Positions 1-7,319 of a stretch of DNA of 64,000 nucleotides are shown here, in pieces. Made by a program: the position numbers and the translations under genes. The DNA is taken from the NCBI GenBank assembly GCA_902786925.1, contig CADAEK010000001.1, positions 62,001 through 126,000 of the forward strand. The letters run 5' to 3'. Origin of the DNA: an uncultured Bacteroidales bacterium. GTDB taxonomy: Bacteria > Bacteroidota > Bacteroidia > Bacteroidales > Bacteroidaceae. The notes beneath the pieces were generated by a model. It searched no databases and was not told the origin of the DNA. It saw only the letters and a program-made list of their open reading frames with translations. Every line of letters starts with the position of its first letter. Position 1 is the first letter of the stretch.

Positions 1-639
1 GATGGGCGGATTCTCGGACACTTCCCAACGGGCTGCATCTTGCAACTTCTCGAGCAGATTGCTGAGCCCGTCGCGGTCGCGGGCAGCACGCAGCGCATCG
101 AGCTTCGCCTTGTTGGCCTGCTGCTTCTGGAGGAAGAGGGCCTCAGCGTCGCGCTGCTCGCGGGCAGTCTCGTAGCCGTCCATATCGGCATCAGCGCAGG
201 TCTTGCCCGTCACGATGTAGAACTGGTACTTGTCGCTGGCGCGCTGAGGATTCTCGTCGTCGCCGTCGCGCGCGGCAGCCAGAACGCCTCGCCTGTTGAA
301 GTGCTGGGGCCAGCGGATTTCAGCCGGAATGCGCTCGGCGATGGTGTCGCCGTTGGCGTCGGTGTGGGGCTTGTAGCCCTCGGGACGTGTGGCGGGATCG
401 CCCGTCTGTATCATGAAATTGCGGATGACGCGGTGAAAGGTTACACCCGTGTAGAGACCCTCCTTGACGTTGCGCACGAAGTTGTCTCGGTGTCCAGGGG
501 TGTCGTTGTACAGTTTCACGCGGATGTTGCCGGCTGTGGTCTCCAGCACGACTTCAGTCTCTTGCTCCTTGTTCTGCCCCGTGCAGCCCACGCTGACCAA
601 GCAGCTCAGCAGCAGGGCGAATGTGATGTTCTTTTTCAT
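1..639 (-). CDS. Cyclophilin-type peptidyl-prolyl isomerase lipoprotein (C-terminus cut off by window edge)
   Basis: Predicted peptidyl-prolyl cis-trans isomerase of the cyclophilin family, acting on proteins in the cell envelope. The first 20 or so residues form a signal peptide ending in a lipobox (VSVGC), so the product should be a lipoprotein. The cyclophilin core begins around residue 30 with the typical ETTAGNIRVKLYNDTPGH stretch, followed by NFVRNVKEGLYTG, FHRVI and FMIQTGDP. A charged insert with many Lys, Gln and Arg residues follows near residues 155-195, which is common in Bacteroidales cyclophilins. The frame is open to base 1, giving 213 codons, so the C-terminal part is missing. 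The start at 639 follows a good minus-strand promoter at 665-693. Confidence 0.9.
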   Translation of the reverse strand, partial: MKKNITFALLLSCLVSVGCTGQNKEQETEVVLETTAGNIRVKLYNDTPGHRDNFVRNVKEGLYTGVTFHRVIRNFMIQTGDPATRPEGYKPHTDANGDTIAERIPAEIRWPQHFNRRGVLAAARDGDDENPQRASDKYQFYIVTGKTCADADMDGYETAREQRDAEALFLQKQQANKAKLDALRAARDRDGLSNLLEKLQDAARWEVSENPPI

Positions 640-664
640 TTTGCGGCTCTTGGCTTTTCTGCGG

Positions 665-693
665 CAAATGTACACATTTTTGCGGGAACTCAA
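665..693 (-). promoter_or_regulatory. Bacteroidota-type promoter of the cyclophilin gene
   Basis: On the minus strand a TACATTTG box (665-672) has a TTG (691-693) 18 bp upstream. This matches the -33/-7 pattern of the Bacteroidota primary sigma factor. The leader would be about 25 nt. Confidence 0.65.
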
Positions 694-770
694 TTGCTGT
701 TTCATGTCCTATTTATGTCAGAGTGTAAAAAAGAGAACCTACCCAAGTTGTTTTTTGAACACGAACTTTG

Positions 771-870
771 TTAATTGACAATTGACAGTTAGTTCGCTGA
801 GGTTTGGGCGCGACTCGGCATAGTTCGAGCGAGATTGACACGCTCTAGCTGCTACAAATGTTGACAATTA
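771..870 (-). repeat. Dispersed intergenic repeat, copy 1 (inverted relative to copy 2)
   Basis: Read on the minus strand this stretch matches 2084-2190 over about 90 bp. A central block of about 34 bp is identical, from GAACTATGCC through CCTCAGCGAA. Both copies end in TTGACAATT-type words. Copies 1 and 2 flank the rluA-like gene in opposite orientations. The whole gap 640-1015 holds only this copy, the cyclophilin promoter and a hairpin at 906-983; I see no gene in it. Confidence 0.75.
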
Positions 871-905
871 GGGCAGGTGTGATGTTTAAGGACACAGAGA
901 TTTTT

Positions 906-983
906 ATCAAGAATTAGAGAACGCAGAAGGCCTCGCTTTCGATCGCGAGGTCTTCGGCGTTCCCAAATTCTCTAATTCTTGAT
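906..983. repeat. Long hairpin downstream of the rluA-like gene
   Basis: A perfect 16-bp inverted repeat (906-921 with 968-983, starting ATCAAGAATTAGAG) encloses a second stem formed by CCTCGC and GCGAGG. It lies 33 bp past the rluA-like stop codon and could end that transcript, but there is no clear T-run after the stem on either strand. Confidence 0.6.
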
Positions 984-1015
984 ATAATAAATAATAAATG
1001 CGATTCGTGTCCCCC

Positions 1016-1684
1016 CTACTTGCCGAAGGACTGCCAAAGCTTGTCGTCGGGCAGCGGTGCCTCGACTGAGATTTCCTTCTTGCTGACGGGGTGGATGAAC
1101 TGCATCGTGCGGCTCAGCAGGGAGATGCTCCCGTCGGGATTGGAGCGCTTGGCGCCATACTTGAGGTCGCCCTTGATGGGGCAGCCTATCTTGGCAAGCT
1201 GGCAACGTATCTGATGATGACGGCCCGTCTTGAGGTTCACTTCGATAAGGGTGTAGTTGTCGGAACGCCCAATGACGCGATAGTCGAGCTCGGCACGTTT
1301 GCTGCGAGGCACTTCGTGGTCGTAGGCGTAGGACTTGTTCTGCTTCTCATTGCGCACCAGCCAATGGATGAGAGTTCCCTCTGGCTGCTCGGGCGCGTTC
1401 TTCACAATGGCCCAGTAGCGCTTGAGCACCTGTCCGCCAGCAAACATCGCATTGAGCCGCGAGAGAGCCTTGGAGGTGCGGGCGAACATGACGAGTCCTG
1501 CCACAGGACGATCCAGACGGTGCACCACACCGAGGAACACGTCGCCGGGCTTGGCGTAGGCTTCCTTGATGTATTGCTTGACAGTGTCGCTGAGGGGCTT
1601 GTCGCCGGTCTTGTCGCCTTGCACGATTTCACCAGCCGTCTTGGAGACGATGATGATGTGGTTGTCTTCGTATATTACTTGCAC
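1016..1684 (-). CDS. RluA-family rRNA/tRNA pseudouridine synthase
   Basis: Converts uridine to pseudouridine in structured RNA; which RNA is not clear from sequence. The fold starts at VIYEDNHIIIVSK, and the catalytic motif HRLDRPVAG carries the nucleophilic Asp. The later RHHQIR and GDLKYGA motifs are also typical of RluA. There is no S4 domain in front, so this is the short, single-domain type of about 222 residues. Start choice is uncertain. The open frame extends upstream to a TTG at 1792, but that stretch only translates 7-bp repeats and contains no ATG. A GTG at 1684 puts the start exactly where the conserved domain begins, so I use it. The gene stands alone between two inverted repeat copies. 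Confidence 0.85.
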   Translation of the reverse strand: MQVIYEDNHIIIVSKTAGEIVQGDKTGDKPLSDTVKQYIKEAYAKPGDVFLGVVHRLDRPVAGLVMFARTSKALSRLNAMFAGGQVLKRYWAIVKNAPEQPEGTLIHWLVRNEKQNKSYAYDHEVPRSKRAELDYRVIGRSDNYTLIEVNLKTGRHHQIRCQLAKIGCPIKGDLKYGAKRSNPDGSISLLSRTMQFIHPVSKKEISVEAPLPDDKLWQSFGK

Positions 1685-1693
1685 TGGAATGAG

Positions 1694-1756
1694 TTGAGAG
1701 TTGACAGTTGACAGTTGACAGTTGACAGTTGATAGTTGACAGTTGACAGTTGACAG
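1694..1756 (-). repeat. 7-bp tandem repeats (TTGACAG, 9 units) upstream of the rluA-like gene
   Basis: Nine consecutive heptamers, mostly TTGACAG with single TTGAGAG and TTGATAG variants, end about 10 bp before the chosen GTG start. On the coding strand the unit reads CTGTCAA. The rest of the gap up to 2195 holds two copies of GGCTTGCGCGGTGTT (about 1760 and 1864), AT-rich simple sequence and the dispersed repeat; I see no gene. Confidence 0.9.
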
Positions 1757-1956
1757 TTGGGCTTGCGCGGTGTTTGTTTTGTTGCTACGCAAGAAATCTG
1801 AAAAATCTTATAAAAAATCTAAGGGGCAAAGCCCAGAAATAAGGAGAGCCTCGGTGCGGCTCTGGCTTGCGCGGTGTTCTTTTAATCTCACACAGATTAC
1901 GTGGATGACACAGATTTTTGGAGCCTCGGATGGCTCTTGGAAGATTGCACAGATGA

Positions 1957-2088
1957 CAATTAGCTTCGCTGAGCTGCTACAAACGTTGAGAATTGACAAT
2001 TGTCATTTAGGCAGACACCCCGCATGGCTAATTATCAATTATCAATTATCAATTGTCAATTAACCATAACACCCTGCATGGCAATTAT
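1957..2088. repeat. Deleted copy of the dispersed repeat plus ATCAATT-rich hairpin
   Basis: The segment from about 1960 to 2003 joins the two ends of the repeat seen at 771-870 and 2084-2190 (GCTTCGCTGA directly followed by GCTGCTACAAACGTTGA) and lacks the central 60 bp. It is followed by several ATCAATT heptamers and a TTGACAATTG / CAATTGTCAA inverted pair. The word CACCCYGCATGGC occurs twice here (about 2017 and 2070). Confidence 0.6.
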
Positions 2089-2190
2089 CAATTCTCAACG
2101 TTTGTAGCAGCGAGAGCAGAGTCAAGTGTACTTGAACTATGCCGAGTCGCGCCCAAACCTCAGCGAAGCTAATTCTCTTTTTGTCAATTA
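2084..2190 (+). repeat. Dispersed intergenic repeat, copy 2
   Basis: Matches the reverse complement of 771-870, including an identical central block from GAACTATGCC through CCTCAGCGAA (about 2132-2166). It lies directly downstream of fabG, between its stop codon and the rluA-like gene. Confidence 0.75.
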
Positions 2191-2195
2191 ACTGA

Positions 2196-2954
2196 TTACA
2201 TGTTCATGCCGCCATCAATCTGGATGACCTGGCCGCTCACGTAGCTTGACATGTCGGATGCGAGGAAGAGACACACGTTGGCGATGTCCTCTACCTGACC
2301 ACCACGACGAAGTGGAATCTTCTTCATCCAGTCGGCACGAATTTCCTCAGGAAGCTGAGCTGTCATAGCGGTCTCGATGAAGCCTGGAGCTACCGCGTTG
2401 GCACGCACGCCCTTAGGACCGAGCTCCTGTGCGATAGACTTGGCCAAGCCAATCATACCAGCCTTTGATGCTGAGTAGTTGCACTGACCGGCGTTGCCGT
2501 GAACACCTACTACTGAAGACATGTTGATGATGGAGCCGCCACGCTGACGGAGCATGATAGGAGCACAAGCGTGGATGAAGTTGAAGGCTGACTTGAGGTT
2601 GACGCTCAGCACAGCGTCCCACTGCTGCTCGGTCATGCGGAGCATGAGGCCGTCCTTCGTGATGCCAGCGTTGTTCACCAAGATGTCGATAGAGCCAAAG
2701 TCAGCGTGAATCTGCTTCACAACCGCTTCTGTCTCAGCAAAATCAGCAGCGTTACCTGCATAAGCGCGACAAGTAACTCCGAGTGCCTCAATCTCCTTGC
2801 GAGTAGCCTCGAGGCCTGCGGCCATATCGTCGTTGAGCACCAAATCTGTGAATGCAATGTTAGCACCTTCCTGTGCAAACTTCATAGCGACAGCTTTACC
2901 GATGCCGCGTGCAGCGCCTGTTACAATCGCTGTCTTACCTGTTAAAAGTCCCAT
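2196..2954 (-). CDS. fabG: 3-oxoacyl-[acyl-carrier-protein] reductase FabG
   Basis: NADPH-dependent reduction of 3-oxoacyl-ACP in fatty-acid elongation, in the cytosol. The 252-residue product is a classical short-chain dehydrogenase. The nucleotide motif TGAARGIGKAVA lies near residue 12 and NNAG in the middle. The catalytic Ser is in INMSSVVG and the Tyr/Lys pair in YSASKAG, and the C-terminus ends in GQVIQIDGGMNM as in FabG. The start at 2954 gives MGLLTGKTAIVTG. It lies 77 bp downstream of the TetR-type gene on the same strand and has no clear promoter of its own, so the two may be cotranscribed. Confidence 0.92.
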   Translation of the reverse strand: MGLLTGKTAIVTGAARGIGKAVAMKFAQEGANIAFTDLVLNDDMAAGLEATRKEIEALGVTCRAYAGNAADFAETEAVVKQIHADFGSIDILVNNAGITKDGLMLRMTEQQWDAVLSVNLKSAFNFIHACAPIMLRQRGGSIINMSSVVGVHGNAGQCNYSASKAGMIGLAKSIAQELGPKGVRANAVAPGFIETAMTAQLPEEIRADWMKKIPLRRGGQVEDIANVCLFLASDMSSYVSGQVIQIDGGMNM

Positions 2955-3031
2955 GAATCTTTTGTTGTTTTAAAGTTTATATTATTCTTTGTCTCGTTGA
3001 TACTGAGCGAGCGGCCAGGGGCGCGCCCGAA

Positions 3032-3631
3032 TCAGTATGCGCCGTATTTCAAGTTTCTTCCAAAATGGCGGAATACCATGTTGCGCACGTAGGGATAGAG
3101 TTCCTCGGCGTTCTTGGCTGCATAGCGGCCGTAGATGTAAGGCACCTCGCACCCCTTGAGGCAGTAGTGCATGATTTCGGACGAGAGGCGCACGTTGCGG
3201 ATGTCGAAGACTCCCTTGTCGATGCCCTCGTTCATGATGCGGCGAAAGAGGTTCATCTCGTTCTTGTCGAAGTTCTTGCGCACCGACTCCACTTTCCACA
3301 CGTCGCGGAAGAACTCTGCACGCAGGTTGCCGTTCCGATAGACAGCTTCCTTCATCACCTCCAAGTGGGCAAATATGAGCTGCACCATCTTCTCCTCGGG
3401 GGAGATATTGCGGCGGGCCACTTCCTCCATGCGCTCATAGAGGCGGTCGAGCTCTGTCTGGATGACCGCCAGATAGATTTCTTCTTTGCTGTTGAAATAT
3501 GTATAAAGGGTGCGGCGCCCACGATTTGCGGCTACTGCGATATCGTTCATCGACGTGTCTTCAAACCCGTTCTTTGCGAAAAGCTGACGAGCTACATCGA
3601 CCAAAAGCGCCCTTGTCTTTACAACCGACAT
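3032..3631 (-). CDS. TetR/AcrR-family transcriptional regulator
   Basis: A 199-residue one-component repressor-type protein. Residues 1-50 form the TetR helix-turn-helix (VDVARQLFAKNGFEDTSMND, then AANRGRRTLYTYFNSKEEIY). The rest is a helical ligand-binding domain with no recognisable ligand signature. It precedes fabG by 77 bp on the same strand, which suggests control of fatty-acid synthesis genes or of itself, but I cannot see an operator. A strong promoter lies about 95 bp upstream of the start. Confidence 0.88.
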   Translation of the reverse strand: MSVVKTRALLVDVARQLFAKNGFEDTSMNDIAVAANRGRRTLYTYFNSKEEIYLAVIQTELDRLYERMEEVARRNISPEEKMVQLIFAHLEVMKEAVYRNGNLRAEFFRDVWKVESVRKNFDKNEMNLFRRIMNEGIDKGVFDIRNVRLSSEIMHYCLKGCEVPYIYGRYAAKNAEELYPYVRNMVFRHFGRNLKYGAY

Positions 3632-3724
3632 GAGTTTGAGTTTTTTGTATTCTACTTATTGTGTATGTGCATGTGTACTTTCATTGTCCGGAAGGATAAC
3701 AGGCACACAAGTTGTTTCCGTGTG

Positions 3725-3755
3725 CAAAATTACAGAAAAAAGTTGAATAGACAAA
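3725..3755 (-). promoter_or_regulatory. Promoter of the TetR-fabG unit
   Basis: On the minus strand TTTG (3752-3755) and TAATTTTG (3725-3732) are separated by 19 bp, a full match to the Bacteroidota -33/-7 consensus. The 5' leader would be about 90 nt. Confidence 0.7.
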
Positions 3756-3842
3756 AGTTTTTTTGCACATCTTTTTTACCCGCAAGTGTACCCGTTTGTT
3801 TTCTAAACGATTACAACGTGCACATACGGAGGCTCATTTCGT

Positions 3843-5228
3843 TTATCCAAACAGTTCTCTCAGGGCTTCTTCCACTTTTCGGACTGGCACAACAGTAATC
3901 TTGAATTTGCTGGTGTCGAGTCCGTTCATGTTGGCTCGCGGCACAATCATCTTGCGGAATCCCAGCTTGTCGGCTTCGGCTATGCGCTGCAAGATGCGGC
4001 TCACGGGACGCACCTCGCCGCTCAGGCCCACCTCGCCCGCAAAGCAGATGTCGCGAGGAATGCCCGTGTCCACGTTGCTGGAGAGCACAGCGGCGATGAC
4101 GCTCAGGTCGATAGCGGGGTCGGTCACCCGGATGCCTCCGGCAATGTTGAGGAACACGTCGCGCTGGGGCAGTTTGAAGCCGACACGCTTCTCGAGCACA
4201 GCGAGCAGCATATTGAGGCGGCGCAGGTCGAAGCCTGTGGCCGAGCGCTGAGGCGTGCCGTAGGCGGCGGTGCTGACCAGCGCCTGGGTCTCGATGAGCA
4301 GAGGGCGCACACCCTCGATGGAGCAGGCCACAGCGACTCCGCTCAGCTCTTCTCCGTCTTTCACGTCGCTGAGCAGCAACTCAGAGGGGTTCTCCACAGG
4401 ACGCAGCCCGTTGTGCACCATCTCGTAGATGCCCAGTTCGGCAGTGGAGCCAAAGCGGTTCTTGATGGCGCGAACGATGCGGTACATATAGTGCTGGTCG
4501 CCCTCGAACTGCAGCACGGTGTCCACCATGTGCTCCAGTATCTTGGGACCGGCAATGGCGCCCTCTTTGGTGATGTGGCCTATGACAATGACGGGCACGC
4601 CGGACTCTTTGGCATATTTGAGCAACATCGCTGCACACTCGCGTATCTGGGTGACGCTGCCGGGCGACGACTCGACTGTCTCGGTGGCCATCGTCTGGAT
4701 AGAGTCAATCACCAGCAGGTCGGGCTCCACTTCCTTGATGTGCTCAAGCACACGCTCCATCATCGCCTCGCACACGACGTAGAGCGTGGACAGCTGGGGG
4801 CTGGAGCCTTCAACAATTCGGTCGGCACGCATCTTCAGTTGGCGAGCACTCTCCTCACCGCTCACATAGAGCACCTTGTGCCCCTTGAGGCGCAGCACCG
4901 TCTGCAAGATGAGCGTAGATTTTCCGATGCCGGGCTCGCCGCCCAGAAGCGTCATGCTGCCCGGCACAAGGCCTCCGCCCAGCACCCGGTTCAGTTCCCC
5001 GTCGCCCATGTTGATGCGGGGCTCGTCGTCTGTCTGAATGTGCGACATCAGCACGGGGCTTGTCTTCTGCGCCCCACTCTCCAGACTTGAGAGCACCTGA
5101 GGAGCCGCCTTCCCCACTCTGTACTCGGAGAAGGTGTTCCACTCGCCACAGGCGGGGCATTTGCCTATCCACTTCGGACTGTCATATCCGCACGATGTGC
5201 ACACGTATGCTATCTTTTCTTTTGCCAT
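3843..5228 (-). CDS. radA: DNA repair protein RadA (Sms)
   Basis: RecA-like ATPase/helicase that promotes branch migration during recombinational repair. The 461-residue product has the expected order: an N-terminal zinc finger (CTSCGYDSPKWIGKCPACGEW), then Walker A GGEPGIGKSTL near residue 95. These are followed by the RadA KNRFG motif (AIKNRFGSTAELG) and a C-terminal Lon-protease-like domain (LPQRDVFLNIAGGIRVTDPA). The length is normal. Its promoter appears to be at 5427-5434, so the 5' leader of nearly 200 nt consists mostly of 7-bp repeats. Confidence 0.96.
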   Translation of the reverse strand: MAKEKIAYVCTSCGYDSPKWIGKCPACGEWNTFSEYRVGKAAPQVLSSLESGAQKTSPVLMSHIQTDDEPRINMGDGELNRVLGGGLVPGSMTLLGGEPGIGKSTLILQTVLRLKGHKVLYVSGEESARQLKMRADRIVEGSSPQLSTLYVVCEAMMERVLEHIKEVEPDLLVIDSIQTMATETVESSPGSVTQIRECAAMLLKYAKESGVPVIVIGHITKEGAIAGPKILEHMVDTVLQFEGDQHYMYRIVRAIKNRFGSTAELGIYEMVHNGLRPVENPSELLLSDVKDGEELSGVAVACSIEGVRPLLIETQALVSTAAYGTPQRSATGFDLRRLNMLLAVLEKRVGFKLPQRDVFLNIAGGIRVTDPAIDLSVIAAVLSSNVDTGIPRDICFAGEVGLSGEVRPVSRILQRIAEADKLGFRKMIVPRANMNGLDTSKFKITVVPVRKVEEALRELFG

Positions 5229-5239
5229 TCTATTTTGAG

Positions 5240-5386
5240 TTAGGAGTGAGGAGTTAGGAGTTAGGAGTGAGGAGTTAGGAGTTAGGAGTGAGGAGTTAGG
5301 AGTGAGGAGTTAGGAGTGAGGAGTTAGGAGTGAGGAATGAGGAATTAGGAATTAGGAATGAGGAATTAGGAATGAGGAATTAGGAG
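5240..5386 (-). repeat. 7-bp tandem repeat array, 21 units, in the radA leader
   Basis: Exactly 21 consecutive heptamers, all of the form TTAGGAG, TGAGGAG, TTAGGAA or TGAGGAA, occupy 147 bp and end 11 bp before the radA start codon. On the radA coding strand they read CTCCTAA-like. Immediately to the right (5387-5412) the pattern changes to TTCACCT-like words that are pyrimidine-rich on the plus strand, facing the divergent DUF3943 gene. Confidence 0.95.
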
Positions 5387-5426
5387 TTTCACCTTCTTCA
5401 CCTTTCACCTTGTCCTTACCGAAAGG

Positions 5427-5434
5427 CAAAGATA
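5427..5434 (-). promoter_or_regulatory. -7 box of radA
   Basis: TATCTTTG on the minus strand, matching TAnnTTTG. I do not see a clear -33 TTTG at the right distance. The box sits upstream of the heptamer array, which would therefore be transcribed. Confidence 0.5.
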
Positions 5435-5477
5435 CGGAACTTTTCTTTGTGTCAGCATTTTTTTCTGCAAATAGTGA

Positions 5478-5507
5478 TTGCCGAATACAAAAAAATTCCT
5501 ACCTTTG
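5478..5507 (+). promoter_or_regulatory. Promoter of the DUF3943 gene
   Basis: TTG (5478-5480) and TACCTTTG (5500-5507) with 19 bp between them. The leader to the ATG at 5552 would be about 40 nt. This position also argues against the in-frame upstream start at 5447, which lies before the promoter. Confidence 0.65.
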
Positions 5508-5551
5508 TGTTCAAATCCTTAAATCAAACACAATTAAAACCAGATATCAGT

Positions 5552-7171
5552 ATGCGTCGCATAAGAATTCTCTTCACCTTACTCATATTTAATTGCATTT
5601 TACTTGAAGCCAAGACCTCGGAGTCTGACTCCATCTGGCACGACTCTATCACGGGCATCCGCATGCACCTGCAACGTCCAGGCACGCTGAGCCCCTACAC
5701 CTGTCCTGTGTCCATCTTCGGCAAGAAGGACAAAAGCCTGGCGGACAGCACCCAATTGTCTAATCTCCGTTCTCCTGCCCTCCAGGCACTCACAGAGGCA
5801 CTCGCTATCAACGCGACGGTGCTCAGCTGGGACTACTTCGTCAAGGACCGCTCATGGGCACGAATCTCTCGCGGGGTCATTCGCGACCACCTCACCAACG
5901 GCTGGGTGTGGGACAACGACAGCTATTCAGGCAACCAGTTCTCGCACCCCTATCACGGAGGCATGTTCTACAACGCGGCGCGTGAGCACGGACTCTCATA
6001 CGGTGTCTCGCTCCTCTACCCCGTGGTGGGCTCCCTCACATGGGAACTCTTCTGCGAGACGAACCGACCCGCCATGAACGACTTGCTCTCTACGGGCATC
6101 GGAGGCGCCGCCATCGGTGAAATCACCCACCGCGCTTCAGACATCTTCTTCGACAACACACAAAGGGGCTTCCGGCGCGTGCTGCGCGAAATCGTGGGCA
6201 CAGCCCTCAACCCTGTGCGAGGCTTTCACCGAATGGTGTCGGGCGAGATGTTCCGCGTGAACCGCCTCAATGCAGGCAAGAAGGAAGCACCCGAGCCTTA
6301 CAGCTTCCAAGTGGGCATGGGCGAACGTTTTATCTACGACGTGGGAGACATTCACCCCCTGGTGGGAAAGCGCTACAAGCACGGCATCCCCTACTTCGAC
6401 GTGCACTTCACCTACGGAAACCACTATAATAACTTGGACTTGGGCAAGGCCGCTCGCGCTTTCGACTACTTCGAGCTCTATGCGCTCGTGAACCTTGCGG
6501 CGCACAATCCCACTGTGGGCGAACTCGACTTGAGAGGACGCATCGGCTCTATTCAGCGCCAACTGCCCCACGAGTGGAAACTCGACATCGGCTTCTATCA
6601 GAACATACGCCTCATAGACCACTATAGCGGCAAGGAGACCCAGTCGCCAGGCAATCTGGCACTCATCTCCGAAGCAGCCAGCTTCGGTGCCGGATTCCAC
6701 GCTGAGCGTCAAGGGGCAAAAGTGAGTCTCATGCACGACTTGCTGATTTCGGCCGTTCCGTTGGGAGGATGCGCTGCCGACTATTACCCCCTGCGACGCT
6801 ACAACTTCGGAACGGGATTCTCCGTAGAGCACAAGTTCCAGCTGTTCCGGAACCGTTACCTCTCGCTCTCCAACGAGTTCTACTTCATGCGCCTCTTCAT
6901 CATACGAGGAGCCGACCTTGACAAGCTCCGCCGCTATCACGAGGACCCCCTGAACTATCACGAAGAGCTGGAGGAAGGCATCAACGCCTGGGGCGACAAG
7001 GGGCAGCAGAGCGTGCTGCGCAACCGTCTGCAATTCAATGTGCACATCACTTCCAATACGCAGATTCACCTCATGCACGAGTTTAACCTCCGACACGGAA
7101 AGTACGAGTTCTACCCCTCCGTCACCGCTAAGAGTCACGAGTGGAAGGCGGGCATCAGCTACGCAATGTAA
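5552..7171 (+). CDS. DUF3943 domain-containing envelope protein
   Basis: A 539-residue exported protein of unknown function. It starts with a signal peptide (MRRIRILFTLLIFNCILLEA). A region resembling DUF3943 follows, with WDYFVKDRSW, HPYHGGMFYNAAR and a stretch rich in aromatic residues and glycines. The C-terminal half (from about residue 280) alternates aromatic and polar residues and ends in KAGISYAM, as outer-membrane beta-barrels do, so an outer-membrane location is plausible. An in-frame start at 5447 exists, but it would add 35 residues ahead of the signal peptide and lies upstream of the promoter. The family assignment is from memory of the motif pattern; the role is unknown. Confidence 0.8.
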   Translation: MRRIRILFTLLIFNCILLEAKTSESDSIWHDSITGIRMHLQRPGTLSPYTCPVSIFGKKDKSLADSTQLSNLRSPALQALTEALAINATVLSWDYFVKDRSWARISRGVIRDHLTNGWVWDNDSYSGNQFSHPYHGGMFYNAAREHGLSYGVSLLYPVVGSLTWELFCETNRPAMNDLLSTGIGGAAIGEITHRASDIFFDNTQRGFRRVLREIVGTALNPVRGFHRMVSGEMFRVNRLNAGKKEAPEPYSFQVGMGERFIYDVGDIHPLVGKRYKHGIPYFDVHFTYGNHYNNLDLGKAARAFDYFELYALVNLAAHNPTVGELDLRGRIGSIQRQLPHEWKLDIGFYQNIRLIDHYSGKETQSPGNLALISEAASFGAGFHAERQGAKVSLMHDLLISAVPLGGCAADYYPLRRYNFGTGFSVEHKFQLFRNRYLSLSNEFYFMRLFIIRGADLDKLRRYHEDPLNYHEELEEGINAWGDKGQQSVLRNRLQFNVHITSNTQIHLMHEFNLRHGKYEFYPSVTAKSHEWKAGISYAM

Positions 7172-7199
7172 GGGAAGGTGAAAGGCGAAGATGGAGATT

Positions 7200-7263
7200 T
7201 CACATCTCTCCTCTCACATTTCACCTCTCACCTTTCACATTTCATAATAAAGTTGTATCTTTG
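7200..7263 (+). promoter_or_regulatory. CT-rich heptamers and -7 box upstream of the pectate lyase gene
   Basis: Seven heptamers (TCACATC, TCTCCTC, TCACATT, TCACCTC, TCACCTT, TCACATT, TCATAAT; 7200-7248) run up to a TATCTTTG -7 box at 7256-7263. The array occupies the place where the -33 element would be, and no TTTG is visible there. The leader to the ATG at 7320 is about 50 nt. Confidence 0.6.
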
Positions 7264-7319
7264 TCGCCAAAACGGCTTGTGGGCAATCGCCACACAAGAT
7301 ATAGGCAACGAAGCGAACA

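Noticed and set aside
1685-1792. N-terminal extension of the rluA-like protein back to the TTG at 1792
   Set aside because: It only translates the 7-bp repeat array, has no ATG, and the conserved domain starts right at the GTG at 1684.
5447-5551. Upstream start of the DUF3943 gene
   Set aside because: It lies before the promoter at 5478-5507 and would bury the signal peptide.
6137-7138. Minus-strand open frame inside the DUF3943 gene
   Set aside because: Val/Glu/Leu-rich shadow without promoter or domain; the plus-strand gene has a signal peptide and promoter.
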